A stretch of 9,762 nucleotides of DNA. Origin: an uncultured Bacteroidales bacterium. Lineage in GTDB: Bacteria; Bacteroidota; Bacteroidia; Bacteroidales; UBA932. Below the pieces are notes generated by a model, which saw nothing but the letters and a program-made list of their open reading frames with translations, did no database searches and was not told the DNA's origin. Below are positions 1 through 7,500 of this stretch, one piece after another. Within the stretch, counting starts at the first letter, position 1, and each line of letters begins with the position of its first letter. The position numbers and the translations under genes were made by a program. The stretch covers positions 1 through 9,762 of the forward strand of contig CAMOIZ010000037.1 of NCBI GenBank assembly GCA_946616385.1, written 5' to 3'.

Positions 1-13
1 AACCCCCTCCTCC

Positions 14-194
14 GTATGCAAAAACCCACATTCTGCATACAAACCCCTCAAAAACCCGCCACTTGTATGCAAAAACCCACTTTCTGCATACAAACCCCTC
101 AAAAACCGACTACTTGTATGCAAAAACCCACATTTTGCATACAAACCCCTCAAATACTGACTACTTGTATGCAAAAACGCCTTTTTTGCATACA
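14..194. repeat. Four 51-bp tandem repeats, each with a palindrome
   Basis: Four units start at about 13/14, 64, 115 and 166, exactly 51 bp apart. Each has an 8-nt left arm TGTATGCA, a 13-nt centre (roughly AAAACCCACATTC) and a right arm TGCATACA, so each can form an 8-bp stem; the first unit has only 7 bp because base 13 is c. The 22-bp linkers between palindromes are also conserved (AACCCCTCAAAAACC..ACT), and the last unit has diverged in its centre. Because 51 is divisible by three, a frame stays open through the array and gives a 17-residue repeat peptide, but it has no support as a gene. The array lies beyond the 3' end of the operon. Possible roles are protein-binding sites or an intergenic repeat family; the sequence does not decide. 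Confidence 0.9.
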
Positions 195-196
195 TC

Positions 197-312
197 TTCC
201 AGCCGGAAAACGGCTTTCGGAAAAACGAAAGGGCTTCGACCGCCCCGAAAAAAAGGGGCTTGCCGAAGCATTCGTTTTTCCTGATGACGCCAACGCACTT
301 TTCCGGCTGGAA
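197..312. repeat. 14-bp perfect inverted repeat enclosing a large hairpin
   Basis: The arm TTCCAGCCGGAAAA at 197-210 is the exact reverse complement of TTTTCCGGCTGGAA at 299-312. Inside lies a second nested structure: GGAAAAACGA at 219-228 pairs with TCGTTTTTCC at 272-281, GCTTCG at 233-238 with CGAAGC at 264-269, and CCCC at 243-246 with GGGG at 255-258, leaving an A-rich loop. The left arm also contains a small local stem (AGCCG/CGGCT, 201-205 with 211-215). Such nested stems suggest either a structured RNA end or a small palindromic intergenic element. Confidence 0.8.
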
Positions 313-415
313 AGCAGCGTCAGCGTGTGTAGGAGCGGGCAATGCACGTACCGAGCCCTTTTTTCGGGCGAGGACGTGCCCTTTGCCTGCGACGACGGAA
401 AGAGCTTTCCAGCCG
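304..415. repeat. 12-bp perfect inverted repeat with nested stem, competing with 197-312
   Basis: CGGCTGGAAAGC at 304-315 is the exact reverse complement of GCTTTCCAGCCG at 404-415. Nested inside, GGCAA at 338-342 pairs with TTGCC at 383-387, GCACGT at 344-349 with ACGTGC at 374-379, and GCCC at 355-358 with GGGC at 366-369. The 304-312 segment is also the right arm of the 197-312 inverted repeat, so the two large stems exclude each other. On the minus strand the structure begins about 25 nt after the MFS stop codon. Confidence 0.8.
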
Positions 416-439
416 TCCGAAAGGAACTTCCCGGCCATG

Positions 440-1630
440 CTACTTGCGGATTTTATAGCCGTAGTATGCATAATACATGATAAGCAGGTAGAACGGCAGG
501 CAGATCCAATATGCGTTCTGATTTCCGACCCAGTCCTTCATCGCACCGAAAAGCAGAGGAATCAGGGCGCCGCCGCCGATGGAAGCCACAAGCAGCGAGG
601 AACCCTTCTTGGTGAACTTGCCGAGATCCACGATGGCAAGCGGCCAGATGGCGGGATACATCAGCGAGCAGGCGAAACTCAGAAGCGCCACGCACCACAC
701 CGACACCTGAGGAGGAGTCAGCACGATGGCAAGCGAATCCAGCACGGCCAGCCAGGTGCAGATGCGAAGGGCCTTCACCTGCGAAATGAACTTGGGAATG
801 CAGACGATGCCGATGATATATCCCGCGGCCATTCCAAGGCCCGGATAGATGGTATAGTGCTCAGGATTAGGCAGTTCCAGCCCCTGGGCATAGTCCAGGA
901 CGGTCAGCAGGGCAAGGTTCTCCACACCCACGTACACGAAGAGCGCGAGGGCCCCGAGGACGAGATGAGGGAACTGCCAGAGCGAAGTCTTGCCGGCAGC
1001 GTAGGGGCAATCCTCCTCGTTCTCCTCCCCTTCCGCCTTGATCTCCTCGAGCGGAGCGAAGAAGGTGATGATGCCGAGCAGGGCCACAACCCCGATGATG
1101 ATGAGCAGCGGCTTGTCCAGATCCACCAGCCCCACTGCCTCGATGGGCTTGCGGGTGACGGCGGCGATGAACACCGAGGGCAGAGCCAGGGCCAGCGAGT
1201 TGCAGATTCCCATGATGGAGATGCGCTGCGCGGCGCTGTCGATGGGTCCGAGGATGGTCACGTAGGGATTGATTGCCGCCTGAAGAACGGTGTTGGCGGT
1301 TCCGCTGATGAAGCAGGCCAGCAGGTAGAGAGCGAAACTCTCCATTCTCGCGGCCGGGATGAACAGCGCGAACGCCAGTGCGAACATGAAGAAACTCAGC
1401 GACATAGTACGCTTGTATCCTATCTTGCTTATGATGCTCGAAGCAGGGAAACTGAACACCAGGAACGCGAGGAAAGTGGCCGCGATCACCAGATAGCTCT
1501 GGGCCGATGTCAGGTTAAGATTGTTTTCGAGGAAAGGCACGAAGTAACCGTTGATGCCCGTGGCGAATCCCACGGTGAAGAACATCATGCCTATGAATGC
1601 AAGCGGGACCAGGTACTTGTTGCTGCTCAT
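440..1630 (-). CDS. MFS sugar porter of the FucP/GluP type
   Basis: This 396-residue polytopic membrane protein has about twelve hydrophobic segments, with the acidic central loop usual in MFS porters at about residues 193-216. The family signature QAAINPYVTILGP (117-129) matches the AANP(Y/F)VT motif of the fucose/glucose-galactose porters, and YVGVEN (233-238) corresponds to their TM7 motif. By eye the two acidic residues needed for proton-coupled transport in E. coli FucP (Asp46 and Glu135) fall at Gly28 and Gln117, so substrate or coupling may differ. It sits in the inner membrane and probably imports a monosaccharide or small amino sugar. It starts 3 bp after the kinase stop and is the last gene of the operon, so import and phosphorylation are likely linked. 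The substrate cannot be read from sequence; an N-acetylated amino sugar is inferred from the kinase. Confidence 0.88.
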   Translation of the reverse strand: MSSNKYLVPLAFIGMMFFTVGFATGINGYFVPFLENNLNLTSAQSYLVIAATFLAFLVFSFPASSIISKIGYKRTMSLSFFMFALAFALFIPAARMESFALYLLACFISGTANTVLQAAINPYVTILGPIDSAAQRISIMGICNSLALALPSVFIAAVTRKPIEAVGLVDLDKPLLIIIGVVALLGIITFFAPLEEIKAEGEENEEDCPYAAGKTSLWQFPHLVLGALALFVYVGVENLALLTVLDYAQGLELPNPEHYTIYPGLGMAAGYIIGIVCIPKFISQVKALRICTWLAVLDSLAIVLTPPQVSVWCVALLSFACSLMYPAIWPLAIVDLGKFTKKGSSLLVASIGGGALIPLLFGAMKDWVGNQNAYWICLPFYLLIMYYAYYGYKIRK

Positions 1631-1633
1631 ATT

Positions 1634-2482
1634 CTAATTGTTGAGATGATACTTGATAAGACCTTCCATGGGAGCCTTGAGGATGGTTCCCATCTTCATT
1701 CCGAATTCCGCGACGACCTTCTCGAGCAGAGGCCGGAAGTAATATGCCACGGAACCTACCGCATTGAAGGTATACTTCTGATAGTCAGGATAATGGGTGA
1801 CTATCAGACGGAAGAACTGCCTGAACGCGTCGGTCACCAGTTCCGGGAAGTAAGGATCGAAGTCCAGATGCTCGTTGATGAACTTGGCGTACTGCGCGCA
1901 GAAGCGGTTCGGGAAAGGTTTGGTATAGATGACGTCCAGGAGTTCGTCGTTGTTCCGGCCGAGTTCGCGCCCCACAAGCTCGTACACATTTGCGGGCATG
2001 TTGCGGCGGATATAGTCGGTAATCATGCGCTTGCCAAGGTTTCCGCCCGAACCCTCGTCGCCGAGGATGAAGCCGCAGCTGTCCACGTTCAGGTCCTCGT
2101 TGCATCCGTCGTAGAGGCAGGAATTCGCCCCGGTGCCGAGAATGGCCGCAAAGCCGGGCTCCGTCTGGAGAAGGGCGCGGCACGAAGCCAGGGTATCCAT
2201 CGCTATGAACACCTTGCCCGCCTTGGTGAACACCTCGCGCAGCGTCTTCTCCATGAAAGGATACTGGAGTTCGGTGACGCCCGCTCCGTAAAAGTATATC
2301 TCCTCAACGAGAGCAGTATCCAGCGAAGCCGGCAGGTTCGCCCGGATGTCGGCAACTATCTGGCTGCCGGTAATATAATTGGGGTTGTACCCCTGGCTGA
2401 AAAAGCCTATGCGGGTTGCGCCGTCGCGGGAAACACATCCCCACTCGGTCTTTGTAGCCCCGCTGTCTGCGATCAGTATCAT
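1634..2482 (-). CDS. BadF/NAGK-family amino-sugar kinase
   Basis: This 282-residue cytoplasmic ASKHA-fold protein is of usual length for the BadF/BadG/BcrA/BcrD family that includes N-acetylglucosamine kinase. Visible elements are the phosphate-1 loop DSGATKTEW (6-14), a candidate catalytic Asp96 in AMDTLASCRA, the second nucleotide loop ILGTGANS (114-121), the family hallmark GFILGDEGSGGNLG (137-150) and the adenosine-site motif GSVAYYF (243-249). The likely reaction is ATP-dependent phosphorylation of an N-acetylated hexosamine after uptake. Relatives include GlcNAc kinases and kinases used in MurNAc salvage; the sequence does not separate these. Its ATG overlaps the stop of the upstream glycosidase gene (ATGA), implying translational coupling, and the MFS porter follows after 3 bp. 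In a pseudomurein-degradation model the substrate would be GlcNAc, GalNAc or a talosaminuronate derivative. Confidence 0.88.
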   Translation of the reverse strand: MILIADSGATKTEWGCVSRDGATRIGFFSQGYNPNYITGSQIVADIRANLPASLDTALVEEIYFYGAGVTELQYPFMEKTLREVFTKAGKVFIAMDTLASCRALLQTEPGFAAILGTGANSCLYDGCNEDLNVDSCGFILGDEGSGGNLGKRMITDYIRRNMPANVYELVGRELGRNNDELLDVIYTKPFPNRFCAQYAKFINEHLDFDPYFPELVTDAFRQFFRLIVTHYPDYQKYTFNAVGSVAYYFRPLLEKVVAEFGMKMGTILKAPMEGLIKYHLNN

Positions 2483-3351
2483 AGTTCGTTCAAATCAGGA
2501 AGTTCTCCGAGGCCGTAGCGGAAGAGTACAACGCCTTCGGCCTTGGTGGAATCCGTAAACATGCGGCAGTCCTGCAGGATGCGCTCGGCGTTCATCGGCA
2601 CGACGTGCTCGGTCTCGGTATCCTCGTAGGTGGTGAGGCCGGCCCATACCTTTGCGGGAGCGCCCTTGGTTGCGAAGTGATCCGCCACCATCTTTGCCCA
2701 GGGCCTGCCTCCCTTGCGGTAGCTGTCGCAGTGGAAGTAGATCATAGGCATGAGGATGTCGATGTACTGCCCCATCTGGGCGGGATCCTGACCATAGTAA
2801 TACTCGCTGTCCGGTTCGGGCATGAGGGCGGCAGAGAGGATGATCTTTGGGTTCGCCTTCTTGGTAGCGGCGTTTATCTGCCTGCAGAACTCGGTCACGC
2901 AGCCGGTGGCGGTGATTTCCTCGGAAGGATTGTGCTTGTGGGCAGTGCCTCCGAAACGGATGTAGTCGAGATGTATCCCGTCTACGCCATAACCCACATA
3001 TTTGACCGCACGCTCGATCACCTCGTCGAAGTACTCCTGCTTGTAGCGGTTGAGCGAATCATCCACGGGGTTGATCCATTTGCCGTCCTTATAGAAGGCC
3101 TGGAACCAGATGTGCACCTTCATTCCCTTGGACTGGGCCTCATGGATGAATGCCAGGGTGGAGTCCACGCCGTGCTTTTCGAAAGCCACTTCGTGGAGGA
3201 TGATGTTGTCTATGGCCTTGGCATGAAGGTCGTCGAGGTTCACCTCGTTCATGAACTTCGACCAGAGCCAGATGCCGTTGGTGTTTTCGGGAGCCTGTTT
3301 GCAGCCAAAGAGCGCTGCAGCGAGGAATACGATTGCCAGAATCTTTTTCAT
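2479..3351 (-). CDS. Lipoprotein putative glycoside hydrolase (TIM barrel), short form
   Basis: This 290-residue protein begins with a lipoprotein signal peptide (MKKILAIVFLAAALFGC, lipid Cys17) and continues directly into one domain, about residues 25-290. Motifs spaced like barrel strands are HIWFQAFY (80-87), GIHLDYIRFGGTA (125-137), SAALMPE (173-179), YYYGQD (184-189), DILMPMIY (198-205), WAGLTTYE (236-243) and GVVLFRYGLG (273-282). They fit the putative glycosidase (GHL/DUF-type) TIM barrels, with Asp129 and Glu179 as plausible catalytic acids. The pattern strongly recalls secreted proteins of pseudomurein-walled methanogens, as I remember them. It is paralogous to the C-terminal domain of the gene at 8306-9652. 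It follows the transglutaminase-like gene after 23 bp and overlaps the kinase by 4 bp. Activity on an amino-sugar wall glycan is inferred. Confidence 0.8.
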   Translation of the reverse strand: MKKILAIVFLAAALFGCKQAPENTNGIWLWSKFMNEVNLDDLHAKAIDNIILHEVAFEKHGVDSTLAFIHEAQSKGMKVHIWFQAFYKDGKWINPVDDSLNRYKQEYFDEVIERAVKYVGYGVDGIHLDYIRFGGTAHKHNPSEEITATGCVTEFCRQINAATKKANPKIILSAALMPEPDSEYYYGQDPAQMGQYIDILMPMIYFHCDSYRKGGRPWAKMVADHFATKGAPAKVWAGLTTYEDTETEHVVPMNAERILQDCRMFTDSTKAEGVVLFRYGLGELPDLNEL

Positions 3352-3374
3352 ACTATAAAACTACTAACCAATTA

Positions 3375-4481
3375 TCAGAAAGGAAGCTCTTTATAGCGTC
3401 CGTTGAAGGTTTCCATACCTTTCCAGGCAGGATTTCCCACGGTCGCGGAATTATTGGAAGGATCGCATATCCACCAACGGTGACCGTCCCAGAGCTCGGG
3501 AATCACATGACCTATGACACCAGAGCTGAAATAGCACTGCCCGTGCATGTAACGAGCGGGAATACCTGCGGCTCGACACATTGCAAGAGTGGCATGAGTA
3601 AGGTCGCAGCAATTGCCGCCCTTGGCTTTGATTGTGCCCACGGAACCCTTGGAGGTATTCATGTAGTTCTCCCACTCCCACTCATCTCGGGCATATTCAA
3701 ATATCGCCTTGAGTTTCTGGAACTGGGTCGCGTTTTCGGGGAGTCCGGAAAGAGCAGCATCTTTTGCGGCGATGACCACAGGGTCGTCGATTGCACAATT
3801 GTTGACCTTGCGAAGATAGTCAGAGCCCCAGGTGCATACCTTTTCGGGCAATTGTGAATTATGCTTATAGTAATAAAACACGCGGCAGAGGGCTGCACCA
3901 TAGTCGGTGGAGATAAAGTTGCCAATATATTTCACACCATCCTTAAAAGGAGTGTCATAGTTATAGGTAAAGGTGCTATCGGCGCCGCGCGAAGGAACAG
4001 TGATCTTTCCGAAAGATACGTAATTGGGCATGGAGCCATTCTTTACACCATAGGCATAGGCCTTTTCGGCCGCCCATGAAAGAGCTTCCAGCGAGATGCT
4101 GTCCTGCTCGAAGGTATTGTTCTGCAAGTTTCCACCCCATGTCATGCGGACAGGAACGTCAACCTCTTCTTTCTCCCAGTTTTCAGGGTCCTCCTGAATC
4201 TGTTTGAGGAGCAGGCAGGCTGCAGCGATGTACTGGCCTTTACCATAGAGAATACCCTCGACATTCACTGAAGCAGGAAGAAGATCCTTTTCAACAAAGG
4301 ACTCGTAAGCTTTTGCAAGTTCTTCTACCATAAATCCGTTGAAACGGGTAGCGGAGAATTCCTTGCTGACCTCCTCCTGGCCTTCAGAGTCTTCATTTTT
4401 ATTGTCGTCATTGTTCTTGTTGCATGCGCAGGCAGCTGCAATCAGACTGCATGCCATAATGGAAAACAGAAATTTTCTCAT
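3375..4481 (-). CDS. Lipoprotein transglutaminase-like peptidase with pseudomurein-binding-like repeats
   Basis: The longest frame opens at 4544, but the start at 4481 is chosen because it gives a clean lipoprotein signal (MRKFLFSIMACSLIAAACAC, lipid Cys18 or Cys20) followed by an Asn/Asp/Glu-rich tether; length is then 368 residues. The C-terminal domain is a transglutaminase-like fold: Cys291 in GGNCCDLTH, the helix LAMCRAAGIPARYMHG (299-314), His325 in GHVIPEL and Asp340 in WWICDP form the expected Cys-His-Asp triad. Before it lie segments resembling pseudomurein-binding repeats: about 53-92, 136-163 with GVKNGSMPNYVSFGKITVP (145-163), and 194-219 with HNSQLPEKV. The same fold is used by the C71 pseudomurein endoisopeptidases PeiW and PeiP, which also carry such repeats. 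Cleavage of an isopeptide or peptide bond in a cell wall is inferred. A generic bacterial transglutaminase-like protease is the alternative. Confidence 0.82.
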   Translation of the reverse strand: MRKFLFSIMACSLIAAACACNKNNDDNKNEDSEGQEEVSKEFSATRFNGFMVEELAKAYESFVEKDLLPASVNVEGILYGKGQYIAAACLLLKQIQEDPENWEKEEVDVPVRMTWGGNLQNNTFEQDSISLEALSWAAEKAYAYGVKNGSMPNYVSFGKITVPSRGADSTFTYNYDTPFKDGVKYIGNFISTDYGAALCRVFYYYKHNSQLPEKVCTWGSDYLRKVNNCAIDDPVVIAAKDAALSGLPENATQFQKLKAIFEYARDEWEWENYMNTSKGSVGTIKAKGGNCCDLTHATLAMCRAAGIPARYMHGQCYFSSGVIGHVIPELWDGHRWWICDPSNNSATVGNPAWKGMETFNGRYKELPF

Positions 4482-4504
4482 AGCATTTAATGTTATAATT
4501 GGAA

Positions 4505-4530
4505 CCGCGGGGGCGGTCAGGCCCCCACGG
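4505..4530 (-). promoter_or_regulatory. GC-rich intergenic hairpin between the modular lipoprotein and peptidase genes
   Basis: In the 63-bp gap, GGGGGC (4509-4514) pairs with GCCCCC (4521-4526) and CCG (4505-4507) with CGG (4528-4530), with one mismatch and a 6-nt loop. No U-run follows on the minus strand, so it does not look like a full terminator. It could protect the 3' end of the upstream message or dampen expression of the downstream genes. It also lies upstream of the chosen start of the peptidase gene, arguing against the longer frame. Confidence 0.6.
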
Positions 4531-4544
4531 TCAAAAACAGACAA

Positions 4545-7500
4545 TTACTTCACTCCGTAGAGATCGAAATCGAACTTCTGACCCTTGAGAGCGCTGTAAA
4601 CATTTGCATCTACATTATTGTCGAGCAAATATTTATAAATCCTCATCATAACGAGCATTTCGCGCATAGGAGAGATGTATCCGACATAAGCACCGTTCTC
4701 ACCATTGAGATTGAGGGTGCCGGAGGAGGTACCGAATTCCTGGAAGTTGCCAATCATGCCGAGAGGACTGGTGTTGCCGTCGTTCTTGATAAGGCCGCGC
4801 ACGATGTGCCATGCACCAACCTTGATTGCGAAGTTGACATCGACAGCGGTAACTTCCTTTCCACCGTCCTTGACGAGGTTTCCACCCTCATACCAAGGAT
4901 GCTTGCCCCACTTGTTGTCGGGGAGTGTAGCGGAGATGGGAGCCTCGGACAGAGCCATGGCGTCCTTCAGGGTATAAGCCTTGTTGCGGTCGGTCATGCC
5001 GGGGAGGAAGTCCTCTCCTTCGGCTGTGCACATGTTGAGCAGGCCGCGGATAGCGATTTCCCATGCCTCGTTGGCCTTGATGTCCTTTCCGGGAACCTTC
5101 AGGACCCAAGGAGTGTACTTGGGATCGTACTGGTTGTTGCCAAAGGTATAATAATCGCTGTCAGGGTTGCCCTCGATAGGGATGAAATGAACATTCTCCC
5201 AAGCTCCATCCTTGCTCTTCTGGTTACGGACACCGTCTGCATCAACGTTGCCAACTGTGTTCTGCCAAACGTTGAGGCCCTTTACGAAAGCTCTTGCGAA
5301 ATCCTTGAGCGAAGCGGTCTCGACTCCGAAGAGTTCGGAACGGATAACAACGTCTGCGCCAAGACCATCAGCCTTGTCGAGCTTGTTGTCGAGCATGTAC
5401 TTGAAGAAGTATGCATAGGTGATGAGAGCACGGCCCGCACTGAAGCAGCCACCGTAGTTAGTGATAGGATCACGAGGATAGCCGCAGAGGTTGGTGATGA
5501 CCTTGTCGTGAGTGAACGCCCAGTTGACAGAGCGCTGTGCCCAGTTGTCAAGGATAACAGGATCAACCTGTCCGTAAACTTCCTTGCCGTCAACCTTCTT
5601 GTAGAGATATCCGCCATTGCTGGACTCAATCAGAGGGCTGCCGAATGCGAATCCATGGGAATCGGGAACAGGAGAATCAAGGGTAACGGGAGTTACCTTG
5701 CCGAAGTTGCCGAGTCCGGCCTTTTCGGTCTCATTGCCGTCGAATCCACGGAGAAGCATGTAGCTGCGAAGACCAACCTCGAGCATGTCGGCGATGTTGT
5801 AAAGCTTGCTGCCAACCAGGATCGTGGTAGTTGCAGGAACATAGTGTGCATTCTTTACGACATCCTTGTCGCCGGGTTCAGCGAGCTTGAATGCAGAAAG
5901 ACGGTTTACATCTCCGATGCTGTTCTCCCAGATATTGACAATCTTGGAATAAGCCTCTGCAAATTCCCTGATGGTAGGCTTGGTTTCGGTAGCAGTCTCG
6001 ATTCCGAAGAGTTCGGAACGTATGACAACATCCTCGCCAAGTTTGTCAGCATAGTCAAGGCCATTCTCAAGCATGTATTTGAAGAAGAATGCATAGGTGA
6101 GGAGTGCACGACCCGAGCTGAAGCAACCTCCATAGTTGGTGATAGGATCACGAGGATAGCCGCAGAGGTTGGTGATGACCTTGTCATGAGTGAACGCCCA
6201 GTTGAGGGAGCGCTGCGCCCAGTTGTCAAGGATAACAGGATCAACCTGTCCGTAAACTTCCTTGCCGTCAACCTTCTTGTAGAGATATCCGCCATTGCTG
6301 GTCTCGATCAGAGGGCTGCCAAACGCAAAGTCGTGAGCATCAGGAAGAGTAGCATCCATGGAAACGGGGGTCACCTCAGGGAAGTTGCCCCATCCGGCCT
6401 TCTCGGTCTCGTTGCCATCCCATCCGCGGAGAAGCAGGTAGCTGCGGAGAGCGATCTCGAGCATGTCTGCAGTATTGTAGGTCTTGCCGCCAACGAGAAT
6501 GGTAAAGTCATTGGGCACATAGTGCGCATCCTCAACGACATCCTTATCAGCATCGGTAGCAAGAGCCCAGTTGGAGAGACGGTTGATCTTTCCGACATGA
6601 GTAGCCCATTGGTCGATAACCTTGATGTATTCCTGAGCGAAGTCCCTGATGGTAGCTGTGTTGGGTTCGGTGTATTCGATCTGGCTTACCTCGATTTCGA
6701 GACCTTCGGTAACGTTGCCGCCCTTGACAACGACCTTGCCGTCGCGGGCCTCGCCGCTGTTCTGTGATACAGAAACTTTGATAGTGATGTCACCAGCCTC
6801 GCCGGAAGCAGGGTCAACGGTAATCCAGTCAACGGTGGGAGTCGCTGTCCAAGCTTCCTTGGCAGTAAAGTTGGCTTCCTTCGTAGATTCCTTCCAGTCA
6901 TAGTTGAGCTTCATGGTCTTGAGCTCGATGTCGGGCATGTCAACACCATAGAGATCATAGTCGAGATGAACATCCTTGACTGCATCCCAAACATTTTCGG
7001 TAATGTTGTTCTTGAGGAGGTAATCGTAGAAGCGGATCATGATGAGGAAGGTACGCATTGCGGAGATGATACCTTCGTACTCACCATAGTTGATAACGCT
7101 CTCTCCCTTGCCGAACTGCTGGAAGTTGCCGATGGCAGGAGTGTCGAACTGGGTGCAGCGGGTGAGGTACCAGCCAAGTTCATGGCAGAGGAACTCAACG
7201 GTGCAAGGATTCTTGTCCGAGAAGTTGATGATAGCGCCATCATTGGTGTTCTCATACCAAGGATATGCATTGAAACCGGTTACTGTAGCATATTCAGCAG
7301 GAGTAGGGATAGGCTCAGAGAGGCTCTTGCCATTGCCCATGGTATGAACAAAAGGATTGCGGGAAGGCTGCATGAGGCTGGAACCCTCGACAGTAACGAG
7401 GTCGAGGATACCCTGAGCCGCAACACTCCAGCATTCAGCTGCAGTGTATTCGCGGCCGTCAACAACAGGATGCCAAATGGGGAACTTGCCCTCATCATAC

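Larger units (their letters stand above)
195..439. other. Gene-free intergenic block rich in inverted repeats
   Basis: Between the palindrome array and the stop codon of the MFS gene there is no credible coding sequence. Short frames here are low complexity and follow the hairpin arms. The block is almost entirely made of self-complementary segments, listed separately. It would form the 3' untranslated part of the operon transcript if transcription reads through. No stem is followed by a convincing U-run on the minus strand, so a classical intrinsic terminator cannot be called. Confidence 0.7.

Noticed and set aside
14..194. A CRISPR array
   Set aside because: The 22-bp linkers are nearly the same in each unit, so they are not unique spacers, and no cas genes are present.
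219..281. An intrinsic terminator of the operon
   Set aside because: The stems are strong, but no U-run follows on the minus strand; the T-runs fall inside loops or stem arms.
16..480. A plus-strand frame with a 17-residue peptide repeat
   Set aside because: The frame stays open only because the 51-bp repeat is a multiple of three; it then runs through hairpin arms with no recognisable domain.
260..2518. A 752-codon open frame on the plus strand
   Set aside because: It lies antisense to the MFS and kinase genes, which have clear family motifs; its translation is a charged, low-complexity shadow.
4482..4544. N-terminal extension of the transglutaminase-like protein from the ATG at 4544
   Set aside because: It would bury the lipoprotein signal peptide behind 21 residues and read through the intergenic hairpin; the ATG at 4481 gives a normal signal.
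4806..6767. A 653-codon open frame on the plus strand
   Set aside because: It is antisense to the modular lipoprotein, and its apparent repeats simply mirror the B1/B2 duplication on the other strand.
7173..7184. A zinc-protease HExxH site in the modular lipoprotein (CHELGW, residues 358-363)
   Set aside because: The second histidine is absent and the paralogous modules do not conserve the motif.
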